A program made the position numbers and the translations under genes. A stretch of 64,000 nt of DNA from Sandaracinobacteroides hominis (GTDB taxonomy: Bacteria; Pseudomonadota; Alphaproteobacteria; Sphingomonadales; Sphingomonadaceae): assembly GCF_016464365.1 (NCBI RefSeq), contig NZ_JADCUC010000002.1:62001-126000 (forward strand), in the 5' to 3' direction. Shown here one piece after another: positions 16,686 to 24,460 of this stretch (position 1 is its first letter; each line of letters begins with the position of its first letter). The notes beneath the pieces are model-generated. The model was given only the letters and a program-made list of their open reading frames with translations, had not been told where the DNA came from and searched no databases.

Positions 16686-17951
16686 ATGGCGAATTTTGAC
16701 GCGGCGGCCGATTCGCCGCGCGGATATGGCGAGTTCCGGCATGGCTGGAAGATCGTCCTGGCCTCGATGCTCGGCATCGGGCTGGGGCTGTCGCCGATGC
16801 CCTTCTATACCATCGGCGTGCTCGCGCCCGAGCTGAAGCAGGCTTTCGGCTGGACGATGGGCGACATCATGGGCGCCATCACCATGACGACGCTAGTGAC
16901 GGTGATCGCCGGGCCGACGGTGGGGATGCTGGCCGGCCGGATCGGCGTTCGGCGCGTGGCGCTGACGTCGGTGCTGCTGTTCGGGCTGGTGTTCTGCGCA
17001 CTGTCCTTGCAGACCGGATCTCTGCCGCTGTTCTATGCGATGTTCGGCCTGCTGGCGCTGGTCGGGGCGGGGACCCTGCCCATCACCTGGACGCGCACGG
17101 TGAACGCCTGGTTCGACGAGCGGAAGGGCCTGGCGCTGGGGCTGTCGCTGATGGGCACCGGGCTGTTCGGCATTTTCGCCAAGCCCTATACCAGCTGGCT
17201 GGTGCACGAGTTCGGCTGGCGTGGTGCCTATGTGGGGCTGGGCCTGCTGCCGCTGCTGATCGCGCTGCCGGCGGGCTGGCTGCTGTTTCGGGAGCGCGCG
17301 CCAGTGGCGACCGCGACTGGCGCGGCGAAGGTGCCGGGCGGGCTGACCCTGAAGCAGACGCTTCGGGAATGGCGCTTCTGGGTGATGGCAGCCGCGATCG
17401 TGCCGGTGTCGTTCGCGCTGGGCGGGCCGGTGCCCAACATGGAGAATATCCTGACGACCGCGGGCGTTCCCGCCGAGCATCTGCTGAGCCTGACGCCGCT
17501 GATCGGGCTGTCGGCGCTGCTGGGGCGGATCGCCGGCGGCTGGCTGCTGGACCGGTTCTGGGCGCCTGCGGTGGGCTTCGTGCTGCTCAGCCTGCCGGCG
17601 GTTTCGCTGCTGGTGCTGACCAAGGGGCAGCTGGGCATGACCGAGGCGGGGATCGCGATCTTCATGATCGGCTTTGCGCTGGGCATCGAATATGACCTCG
17701 TCGCCTATCTGGTGGCGCGCTACTTCGGGCTGAAGGCCTATTCGGCGATCTATGGCATTCTCTATGTGTTCTTCGCGCTGGGGGCGGGGTTCGGGCCGTT
17801 GCTGATGGGGCGCGATTTCGACGCCACCGGCAGCTATGAGCGGGCGCTCTATCTCTCGTCTTTTGCGCTGGTTGCCAGCGCGGCGCTGCTGCTGCTGCTG
17901 GGCCGGTATCGCAAGTTCCCCGACGAAAAGGCCGAGGCGTTCGCGGCATGA
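16686..17951 (+). CDS. MFS transporter, monocarboxylate/organic-anion type
   Basis: A 421-residue twelve-helix carrier. Helices begin at WKIVLASMLGIGLGLSPMPFYTIGV. The DERKGLALGLSLMGTGLFG region and the late GGWLLDRFWAP segment fit oxalate/formate- or monocarboxylate-type MFS carriers, which commonly bring in aromatic or short-chain acids in catabolic clusters. Start ATG 16686 is preceded by GGAGCAGCGA. Its last four bases overlap the VOC gene start (ATGA), so import and the VOC protein are co-expressed. The 17-bp palindrome upstream suggests joint control with the two TonB receptors. Confidence 0.88.
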   Translation: MANFDAAADSPRGYGEFRHGWKIVLASMLGIGLGLSPMPFYTIGVLAPELKQAFGWTMGDIMGAITMTTLVTVIAGPTVGMLAGRIGVRRVALTSVLLFGLVFCALSLQTGSLPLFYAMFGLLALVGAGTLPITWTRTVNAWFDERKGLALGLSLMGTGLFGIFAKPYTSWLVHEFGWRGAYVGLGLLPLLIALPAGWLLFRERAPVATATGAAKVPGGLTLKQTLREWRFWVMAAAIVPVSFALGGPVPNMENILTTAGVPAEHLLSLTPLIGLSALLGRIAGGWLLDRFWAPAVGFVLLSLPAVSLLVLTKGQLGMTEAGIAIFMIGFALGIEYDLVAYLVARYFGLKAYSAIYGILYVFFALGAGFGPLLMGRDFDATGSYERALYLSSFALVASAALLLLLGRYRKFPDEKAEAFAA

Positions 17952-18901
17952 TCCATCCTGTCGACAACGGCTTCCAGGAAGCGCTGGCGATCGTCTCCGA
18001 TGCGAAGGCATCGGCGGAGCGGCATTGCCGGGCATTCGGCTATTCCCTGCTGTGGGAGGGGGGGTCTGACGCCGGGATGCTGGCGCAGCTGGGGTTGCCC
18101 GGCGACACCGGCCGCGAGGTGCTGATCGGCGATCCCTCTCAGGCGCGGGGGTTCATCCGCTTTCTGGAGCTGGTGGGGCGCGACGAGGGGCTGATGCGCG
18201 ATGGCGCACAGCCGTGGGATGCCGGCGGCATCTATGATGTGAATGTCCGTTCGCTGGGGCCGCTGGAGGTGATGAACCGGGCGATGCAGAAGGCCGGGCA
18301 TGTCGCCTTCGGGCCGCTGACGGCGTGGGATTTTGGTCCGCTTTCGGTGAAGGAAGTGGTGCTGCGCGATACCGACGGGCTGGCCTTTGCGCTGATGGAA
18401 CGGGTAGCGCCGCCGCTGACCGGATATGAGCATGTGGCTGGCCACGCCTCCTATGTGTTCAACTCGACGCAGCTGGTTGCCGATTTCGATGCGGCGCGGC
18501 GCTTCTATGTGGAGGGGCTGGGTTGGGGCACCGTCACCGAGACAGAGATGGTGCATGAAAATGGCGGGTTGAACTGCCTGGGCCTGCCGCTGGACGTGGC
18601 GCGGAGCACGAAGATGCGGATCGGCATCTATCAGCAGAATGGGCTGAACGAAGGCTCGGTGGAGCTGGTGTCGCTGGCGTGCGAGGGAATGGACTATTCC
18701 GCTTCCAGGCCGCCGCTGCGCGGGTGGGCCAGCTTGCGCTTTCCGGTTGGCGATCCGGCTGCGGTGCTGGCGAAGGCGGCGGCTGCCGGGTGCGAGGTCA
18801 CGGCCGTGCGGACGATGCGGATCGAGCCTTATGGAGCGGTGGAGATGGGGGCTGCGACGACGCCCTGGGGCGCGCGGCTGGAGTTTTACCGGGCCGCCTG
18901 A
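17948..18901 (+). CDS. Two-domain VOC family protein
   Basis: A 317-residue VOC protein. The second module is clearest: YEHVAGHASYVFNSTQLVADFDAARRFYVEGLGW, NCLGLPLDVARSTKMRIGIYQ and the terminal ATTPWGARLEFYRAA. The first module (about 1-150) includes IYDVNVRSLGPLEVMNRAMQKAG and VVLRDTDGLAFALMER. Possible roles are ring-opening dioxygenase, isomerase or binding protein. It is coupled to the MFS transporter by an ATGA overlap, and its 3' end overlaps the facing FAD oxidoreductase by 16 bp. Together with 13865-14740 it may represent a duplicated pathway function, but the two proteins are far apart in sequence. Confidence 0.8.
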   Translation: MIHPVDNGFQEALAIVSDAKASAERHCRAFGYSLLWEGGSDAGMLAQLGLPGDTGREVLIGDPSQARGFIRFLELVGRDEGLMRDGAQPWDAGGIYDVNVRSLGPLEVMNRAMQKAGHVAFGPLTAWDFGPLSVKEVVLRDTDGLAFALMERVAPPLTGYEHVAGHASYVFNSTQLVADFDAARRFYVEGLGWGTVTETEMVHENGGLNCLGLPLDVARSTKMRIGIYQQNGLNEGSVELVSLACEGMDYSASRPPLRGWASLRFPVGDPAAVLAKAAAAGCEVTAVRTMRIEPYGAVEMGAATTPWGARLEFYRAA

Positions 18902-20259
18902 GCCGCGTTCATCCCGGCGATGCGGCCCAGCGTGAAGGCAGTGCACAGGCCCATGGCTGGGAGGTAGCCCCAGTGCGCTGGGCCTGAGACGCTGCGGGCT
19001 GCTCCGCCGCCGGCGAAGAGGTTGGGGAAACTTCCGCCATCGGTGCGTTGCACGCGGGCGTCGCCGTCGATCTGCAGACCGCCCTGGGTGTGATAGATGG
19101 CGCCGACGACTTTCAGCGCGCGGTAAGGGGCGGTTGGCCGGGCGTCGCCTTGCCAGAGGCGGCCCAGGGGGTCGGGCTGGCCTGAAGCGAAGGCGGCGCG
19201 GGCTTCAGTAAGCGAGGCTTCGAGGGCGGTGGCGTCTACGCCGATGCGGGTGGCGAGGTCCGGCAGGGTTGCGGCCAAGCGCGGGGCGTTCAGCTCGTTC
19301 AGCATCTGCAGGTCTGGCACATAGGCCTGCCGCGCGGCGATGGTGTCGTCATAGATCACCCAGCAATGGCCGCCCGGTTGCGCGTGCACCGGGTGCACCA
19401 TGCCGGCGATGTCGGCCATCTCGTCGGTGAAGCGGTTGCCGAGCCTGTTCACGATGATGCCGCCATCGATGATGACGCCGGGCGGCACGCTGATCCCCTG
19501 CGGATCGGTGAGCATGGCATAGCCCTGATAGGCGCCCATGTCGGCGGTGGCGGCGCCGAGGCTGGCGGCTAGGCGGATGCCGTCGCCTTCGCTGCCTTCG
19601 TGGCCGTTGTTGCGGGCGTCGGCCATGTCGGGGATGTGGCGGGCGAGCATTTCGCGGTTGGCGGCGAAACCGCCGCTGGCGATGATGAGGGCGCCGCAGC
19701 CGACGCGTTCGACGGTGCCGCCGGGGCGCGTGATTTCGATGCCGGTGATGCGGTCGTCTGTGGCGAAGATGTCGGTGACGCGGGCTTCCGAGAGAATGGG
19801 GATGCCGGCGTCTGCCACGCGCTGGTGGAGGAGCTCGATGAGGTCCTGGCCGTTGTGGCCCTCCCAGCCGTGGATGCGCAGCGTGGAGTTGCCATAGGCG
19901 GCGCGGAAGCCGGTATCGAGCTGGAATGGCAGGCCGTGCGTGTCGATCAGCCAGTCCATTGCCGGCCCCGATCCGAAGGCAATGGCGCGGGCAATTTCCG
20001 GGTCGGTCTGGCCGCGGGTTTTGGCGAGAATGTCGGCGAGGAAGATCTCGCCGCTGTCCGTCACGCCGTGCGCGGCCTGCGATTTGGTGCCGGCGGCGCA
20101 TACAACGCCCATGGACATGCCCGTGGTGCCCATTGGCCGCTCGTCGCGCTCGATCAGCAGGACCTCGGCGCCGGCGTCGTGGGCGGCGAGGGCTGCGACC
20201 GCGCCGCAGGCCCCGCCGCCCATGATGACGACGGGAACGGTAAACTCGAATTCGCTCAT
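18886..20259 (-). CDS. FAD-dependent oxidoreductase, fumarate-reductase/ketosteroid-dehydrogenase flavoprotein type
   Basis: A 457-residue flavoprotein. The Rossmann FAD site VVIMGGGACGAVAALAAHDAGAEVLLIER is at residues 10-39 (GGGACG 14-19). Further FAD_binding_2 signatures are SGGFAANREML, NNGHEGSEGDG, VNRLGNRFTDE and the C-terminal FAD block LFAGGGAARSVSGPAHWGYLPAMGLCTAF. Relatives remove or add hydrogens at C-C bonds next to a carbonyl. No signal peptide or covalent-FAD motif was seen. It is the last gene of a three-gene minus operon with methyltransferase A and a small coiled-coil protein, joined by an ATGA overlap at 20256-20259. Substrate unknown. Confidence 0.88.
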   Translation of the reverse strand: MSEFEFTVPVVIMGGGACGAVAALAAHDAGAEVLLIERDERPMGTTGMSMGVVCAAGTKSQAAHGVTDSGEIFLADILAKTRGQTDPEIARAIAFGSGPAMDWLIDTHGLPFQLDTGFRAAYGNSTLRIHGWEGHNGQDLIELLHQRVADAGIPILSEARVTDIFATDDRITGIEITRPGGTVERVGCGALIIASGGFAANREMLARHIPDMADARNNGHEGSEGDGIRLAASLGAATADMGAYQGYAMLTDPQGISVPPGVIIDGGIIVNRLGNRFTDEMADIAGMVHPVHAQPGGHCWVIYDDTIAARQAYVPDLQMLNELNAPRLAATLPDLATRIGVDATALEASLTEARAAFASGQPDPLGRLWQGDARPTAPYRALKVVGAIYHTQGGLQIDGDARVQRTDGGSFPNLFAGGGAARSVSGPAHWGYLPAMGLCTAFTLGRIAGMNAAQAAR

Positions 20260-20612
20260 CCGGCGCTCAGCTCGTCGCCCACCTCTTCGGAGGCGATATC
20301 GCCTGTCAGGTTCGCGGCCTCATTTTCCTGCTGCAGGATGCGCAGGATGCGGGCGATATATTCCTGATTGGCGAGGCCGCGTTCGGCCTGTGCTGCGGCG
20401 TCCGGGTAAAAGCTGTCGATCTCGCCGTCGGCCAGCAGGCCCTTGGCCTTCAGGATTCGCTCCAGCGTGTCGGCGCGCTGGCGGGTGACGGCGAGTTCCT
20501 GCGCGATGGCCATGGTGATGGCGAGCACGCGCTCGACCTGCTGGTCGAGGAAGTAGGGGCGTTTGCCGGCCGGTTTCGCGCCGGCTTCGGCGATGGCGTC
20601 GGATATGCTCAC
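20256..20612 (-). CDS. Small coiled-coil protein paired with methyltransferase A
   Basis: A 118-residue protein, mostly helical, rich in Glu, Ala and Leu (QQVERVLAITMAIAQELAVTRQRADTLERILKAKGLL). No catalytic motif or known domain was recognised. Start is GTG at 20612, overlapping the methyltransferase stop as GTGA, and its own stop overlaps the FAD oxidoreductase start as ATGA. A protein of similar size and layout (GKRP near the N-terminus, a long amphipathic helix with QEL/NEISVL and R-L-D/T-E-R spacing) follows the other methyltransferase at 45358-45723. The repeated gene order suggests an accessory or activating subunit of the methyltransferase. Confidence 0.72.
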   Translation of the reverse strand: MSISDAIAEAGAKPAGKRPYFLDQQVERVLAITMAIAQELAVTRQRADTLERILKAKGLLADGEIDSFYPDAAAQAERGLANQEYIARILRILQQENEAANLTGDIASEEVGDELSAG

Positions 20613-21817
20613 GCAACAGCCCCGATCACATGCCAGGCGGCCTTGCGGCCATAATCCTCGGTCTCGTCGTCGGCGGCGTCGGGGAAGATTTCCTTGTCGA
20701 CGACTCCGGTGACGCCGCCGTGGATCAGCGACTCCGGAGAGAATCCTGCAGCAATCATTGCAGCATCGAGGTCCATTTCGTGCATCCGGCTCCAGAACGG
20801 CTCGTTGTTGTAGAAGGCGTCCCAGTCGCGCATCGCCTGTTCGAACAGCGGCATGTCGGGCGCATATTGCGGTTGCTCCACGTGCAGCACGATCCCGCCG
20901 GGCCGCAGCAAACGCCGGGTTTCGGCAAAGATGTTGCGCAGCGCCACTGTCGAGAGTTCGTGCAGGAACATCGTCGTCTGGATCCAGTCGAAGCTGGCAT
21001 CCGGGAACTGCGACAGGTCTTCGCCGCTGGCCTGCACGAAGCGGACATTGTGGACGTTCAACGACTTGGCGCGGGCAAGTGCATAGCGCAACATCGGCGC
21101 GCCAAGATCGACGACGGTCATCTGCGCGTCCGGGAAGGCTTCGGCCAGCGGCAGCGTGCTGTGGCCGACGGTGCCGCCGATTTCGAGGATGTCCTTCGGC
21201 TGGAAATCGGGAAGGTTGCGCTTTACCCAGCGGGCGACTGCATGGCCGCCGCCGTCGGAATAGCGGCCGAGCAACCCGCCGGTTGTGACGAAGCCGGCGT
21301 GATCATAGTTGGCGCCGTTGGTGACATCGCCGGGGAAATATTCGCGGTGGTAGCTGCCCGGCATGCAGTGATGATCGACGGCCGAGACATAGCGCGGGAT
21401 GGCGAGATCGGGGTCCAGCTTCAGCCGCTCGTCGCCATCCGTCAGCCGGGCGGCGATTTCGGCCAGTCGCTCGCGCTGGCGGATAACCGTCCAGCGGCCG
21501 GCCTGCTGGCGCTGTTCCATGGTGAGGCGGCGAAGCGCCGACCATGTCTGGAAGGCCGGATCTGCCAGCAGCGCGCGGCGGGTTTCGTGCCGATCGGCCA
21601 GCGGGCGGCCATGCCTGGCCTCGAAGGCGGGGGCGACCCGGCTGTCGAAGGCGGCCTTGACGCCGGGGACGACGCGGGCGGACAGGTGGCGGTTCATCTG
21701 CGCCAGGAAGTTGATGCGCTCGATCTCGTCGTGGCTGGTTTCCGGGAAAACGGCGTGGCGGCCGACGACGCGGAAATCCGGCGGGCCGTCATACTGGCTG
21801 GCGGGGCTGTTGCGCAC
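20609..21817 (-). CDS. SAM-dependent class I methyltransferase A
   Basis: A 402-residue protein with an N-terminal extension of about 190 residues before a standard class I fold. Motif I is ILEIGGTVGHS at 210-220, followed by MTVVDLGAP (motif II acid), FVQASGEDLSQFPDASFDWIQ and LRPGGIVLHVEQP. Upstream of the fold is an unusual invariant segment PRYVSAVDHHCMPGSYHREY, shared with methyltransferase B (44129-45361) as PRYVTAVDIHCMPGGYTTEV. Its His/Cys content could bind metal or substrate. Start is set at GTG 21817 because GAGGGAAG lies at good spacing; an ATG at 21898 exists but lacks a site and would push into the divergent promoter. First gene of the methyltransferase/coiled-coil/FAD operon. 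Confidence 0.83.
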   Translation of the reverse strand: MRNSPASQYDGPPDFRVVGRHAVFPETSHDEIERINFLAQMNRHLSARVVPGVKAAFDSRVAPAFEARHGRPLADRHETRRALLADPAFQTWSALRRLTMEQRQQAGRWTVIRQRERLAEIAARLTDGDERLKLDPDLAIPRYVSAVDHHCMPGSYHREYFPGDVTNGANYDHAGFVTTGGLLGRYSDGGGHAVARWVKRNLPDFQPKDILEIGGTVGHSTLPLAEAFPDAQMTVVDLGAPMLRYALARAKSLNVHNVRFVQASGEDLSQFPDASFDWIQTTMFLHELSTVALRNIFAETRRLLRPGGIVLHVEQPQYAPDMPLFEQAMRDWDAFYNNEPFWSRMHEMDLDAAMIAAGFSPESLIHGGVTGVVDKEIFPDAADDETEDYGRKAAWHVIGAVA

Positions 21818-21973
21818 GGTCGATCTTCCCTCGATTGGCCCGGCAGTGTGCCTGAGCGGCAGGCGCAGGGCCAGATGCGGCGCCTGGTTCACCACCATGC
21901 GGATAGACCGGGCCGCCGGTTTGCGCGCGCGCGGGCGATGGGCGAGGCTTGGGCAACCATCTGGAGACTCTGC

Positions 21974-22276
21974 ATGCGCCTTATCGCCCTGTTCAACCTG
22001 AAGCCCGGTGTCTCTGTCGCCGACTATGAGAAATGGGCGCGCGAGGTGGATCTGCCGACCGTGAACGGGCTTGGATCGGTTTCGGCATTCGAGGTGTTCC
22101 GCGCGACCGGGGTGCTGGGCTCAGACGCGCCTTCACCCTATGCCTATGTGGAAATCATCGATGTGGCCGACATGGACCAGTTCGGCGCCGACGTGGCTGG
22201 CGAGGCGATGCAGAAGATCGCCGCGCAGTTCCAGGGCATGGCCGACGTGACCTTCCTGACGACCGAGAAGCTCTGA
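21974..22276 (+). CDS. REDY-like (HapK) small dimeric protein
   Basis: A 100-residue alpha/beta protein of ferredoxin-like type: MRLIALFNLKPGVSVADYEKWAREVDLP, VSAFEVFRATG, PYAYVEIIDVADMDQFGADV and MADVTFLTTEKL. The pattern fits REDY-like HapK and related dimeric alpha+beta barrel proteins, some of which act in prodigiosin-type pathways and others as small isomerase-like or binding proteins. In this operon a role in an isomerisation or condensation step is possible but unproven. Start ATG 21974 has GGAG upstream. Its stop overlaps the SDR start (TGATG), making it the first gene of a plus-strand operon through 25321. Confidence 0.72.
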   Translation: MRLIALFNLKPGVSVADYEKWAREVDLPTVNGLGSVSAFEVFRATGVLGSDAPSPYAYVEIIDVADMDQFGADVAGEAMQKIAAQFQGMADVTFLTTEKL

Positions 22277-23094
22277 TGCGACTGGCCGGTAAGGTCGCCG
22301 TCGTCACCGGATCGGGCCGGGGCGGCGGGCTGGGCGAGGCGATTGCGCGGCGGCTGGCGGCAGAGGGCGCGACCGTCGTGATTTCGGACATCGGCGGTTC
22401 GAAGGATGCGGCGACACCGGATGACATGATCGGCGGCACGGCGGAGATGCAAGCGATTGCCGCGTCGCTGCCGAATGCCTCCACCTTCGTGTGCGATGTG
22501 CGCGACCCGGGGCAGGTGCGGGCGCTGGCAGCACATGCGGTAGCGGCGCACGGCAGCCTCGACATCTGGGTGAACAACGCCGGCATCGGCTATATCCTGA
22601 AGCCGCTGCTGGAGGTTTCGCCGGCAGACTGGCGCGCTGTGATCGACGTCAATCTGTCGGGCGCCTTTTACGGGCTGCAGGCGGCCGCCGAGATCATGAT
22701 CGCGCAAGGAACCGGCGGGCGGATCGTGAACATCGCCAGCCAGGCGGCAAAGTCCGGCTTTCCGCACGCGCAGGCCTATACGGCTTCGAAGCATGGGCTG
22801 GTGGGGCTGGCGCGCTCGGCCGCAGTGGAGCTGGGCGCGTTCGGGATCACCGTCAACAATGTCTGCCCCAACCATGTGACGACGGGTCTTGGCGCCTGGC
22901 AGAACGCGCATTTCGCCGAGCTGCAGGGCGTGAGCGTGGCGGAATATCTGCAGCGGATGGCGGCGCGGATTCCCTTGGGGCGGCCCGGTCTGCCCGAGGA
23001 TACGGCGAAGGCAGTCGCTTTCCTGTGCAGCGACGAGGCTGTCTATATCACCGGCGAGAGCATGAACGTGTCGGGCGGAGAAGAGACGCATTGA
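22276..23094 (+). CDS. Short-chain dehydrogenase/reductase (SDR)
   Basis: A 272-residue classical SDR for NAD(P)-dependent alcohol/ketone interconversion. The cofactor loop is TGSGRGGGLG (11-20), NNAG is at 100-103, and the catalytic Ser is near 155 with Y168 and K172 in YTASK. The C-terminal GEALN-type block is seen as YITGESMNVSGGE. An acidic residue after strand 2 (ISDIGG, D38) favours NAD. It starts inside the preceding stop (TGATG), and its own TGA overlaps the TTG start of the MmgE/PrpD gene. Together they suggest an oxidation followed by a dehydration or decarboxylation of the same intermediate. Confidence 0.93.
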   Translation: MRLAGKVAVVTGSGRGGGLGEAIARRLAAEGATVVISDIGGSKDAATPDDMIGGTAEMQAIAASLPNASTFVCDVRDPGQVRALAAHAVAAHGSLDIWVNNAGIGYILKPLLEVSPADWRAVIDVNLSGAFYGLQAAAEIMIAQGTGGRIVNIASQAAKSGFPHAQAYTASKHGLVGLARSAAVELGAFGITVNNVCPNHVTTGLGAWQNAHFAELQGVSVAEYLQRMAARIPLGRPGLPEDTAKAVAFLCSDEAVYITGESMNVSGGEETH

Positions 23095-24449
23095 GCGGAG
23101 GCGTTCCACCGGGATTGATCGATCCGGCCGAAGCGCTGATCGACCACGCGCTGGCGGTGGAATGGACGGCGCTGCCCGCGGCGGTTCAGCGGGCGACGCT
23201 GGATTTCCTGCACGATTCGCTGTGCGTGGGTGTTGCCGGCAGTCGGGCGGCGCATTCGGCGGCCGTGCTGGAAATGGTGCAGGGATGGGGCGAAGGCGGG
23301 GCGGCGGGCGCGCTGGGGATGCCGGGGGTGCGGCTGCCGGCGGCGAGCGCGGCGTTTGTAAACGGCTATTTCATCCACAATCAGGAATATGACTGCGTCC
23401 ACGAACCCGCCGTGCTGCATCCGATGGCGACACTGCTGGCGGCGTTGCTGGCGGAGACTTCGCGCGGGCCGGTTTCGGGGGCGGATTTCCTGTCGGCCAT
23501 CGCGGCGGGGGCGGATGTATCGATTGGGCTTGGTGTAGGTGCCGGGCCGCTCAGCTTCTTCCGCCCGGCGACGGCCGGGATATTTGGCTGTGTCGCCGGG
23601 ATTGCGCGGCTGCGGCGGCTCCGCCGCGCGACGGCGCTGGATGCCTTTGGCCATGCTCTGTCCTTCGCCAGCGGGACGATGCAGGCGCATGTGGAGGGGA
23701 AGCCGGCGCTTCCGGTGCAGGTAGCGAATGCGGCCCGCGGCGGGCTGGTTGCGGCAGATATGGCGCTGGCCGGGATGGCGGGGGTGGCAAAGCCGATTGG
23801 CGGCGATTTCGGATATTATGCGGTGCTGGAACGCGCAGGCGAGCTGAAGCCGATGGCGCACCGGATTGCCGAGGTGAGCTGGAAGCCGTTTCCCACCGGG
23901 CGGGCAGCGCACGGGGGCATCGTCGCGATTCGGCGGCTGATGGCCGATGGATTGACCGCCGACAGCTTCGAGCGGCTGGACTATCATGCGCCGCCCCTGA
24001 TCGCGCGGCTGGTAGGGCGCCCGGCCGTATCGGGAATGGCGCCGGGATATGCGCGGCTCTGCCTGCCCTGGTTGGCGGCGGTGGTGCTGACGCGCGGCAC
24101 GGTTTCGCTGGGCGATTTCACACCCGAACGGCTGGCGGACGCGGAACTTGTGGCACTGGCGCAGCGGGTGCGGGTGGTGGCCGACGATAACGGTGATCCG
24201 GCGGCGTTCGTGCCGGCGACGGCGATTGCGACGTTGCGCGATGGACGGGAGATTCGGGCGGAGGTGGCGGCGCAGTTCGGCTCGCCGGAATGGCCGCTCA
24301 GCCGCGACGAGCATCTGGCGAAGGCGCTGGGGTGCCTGGAGTTTGCAGGGCTTGGCGCTTCGCATGCGGCGCTGGCCGCAGCCGTCGAGACATTGGCCTG
24401 TGCGCCGGACGCGCTGGCGCTGCTGGAATCCACCGGCGTGCTTGGGTGA
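23091..24449 (+). CDS. MmgE/PrpD family protein
   Basis: A 452-residue protein of the MmgE/PrpD family (2-methylcitrate dehydratase, cis-aconitate decarboxylase, iminodisuccinate epimerase). Diagnostic stretches are DFLHDSLCVGVAGSRAAHS, AAFVNGYFIHNQEYDCVHEPAVLHP (family pattern N..h..D.ddt......HP), the alanine-rich helical middle and FPTGRAAHGGIVAI (family K.yP.C...h). Likely reaction: dehydration, decarboxylation or epimerisation of a polycarboxylate; which one cannot be told. Start is TTG at 23091 in a TTGA overlap with the SDR stop. Codon composition looks like its neighbours. Followed after 11 bp by the second DUF1838 gene. Confidence 0.85.
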   Translation: MSGGVPPGLIDPAEALIDHALAVEWTALPAAVQRATLDFLHDSLCVGVAGSRAAHSAAVLEMVQGWGEGGAAGALGMPGVRLPAASAAFVNGYFIHNQEYDCVHEPAVLHPMATLLAALLAETSRGPVSGADFLSAIAAGADVSIGLGVGAGPLSFFRPATAGIFGCVAGIARLRRLRRATALDAFGHALSFASGTMQAHVEGKPALPVQVANAARGGLVAADMALAGMAGVAKPIGGDFGYYAVLERAGELKPMAHRIAEVSWKPFPTGRAAHGGIVAIRRLMADGLTADSFERLDYHAPPLIARLVGRPAVSGMAPGYARLCLPWLAAVVLTRGTVSLGDFTPERLADAELVALAQRVRVVADDNGDPAAFVPATAIATLRDGREIRAEVAAQFGSPEWPLSRDEHLAKALGCLEFAGLGASHAALAAAVETLACAPDALALLESTGVLG

Positions 24450-24460
24450 GGGAGACGAAA

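Noticed and set aside
21889-21905. Possible TATCCG palindrome (TCACCACCATGCGGATA) upstream of methyltransferase A and the REDY-like gene
   Set aside because: The left half matches at only 3 of 6 positions and the site overlaps an alternative methyltransferase start. It was left out of the main set.
21974-22276. Prodigiosin-type pigment pathway because of the HapK/REDY-like protein
   Set aside because: No other pigment biosynthesis gene is in the window; the small fold occurs in many pathways.
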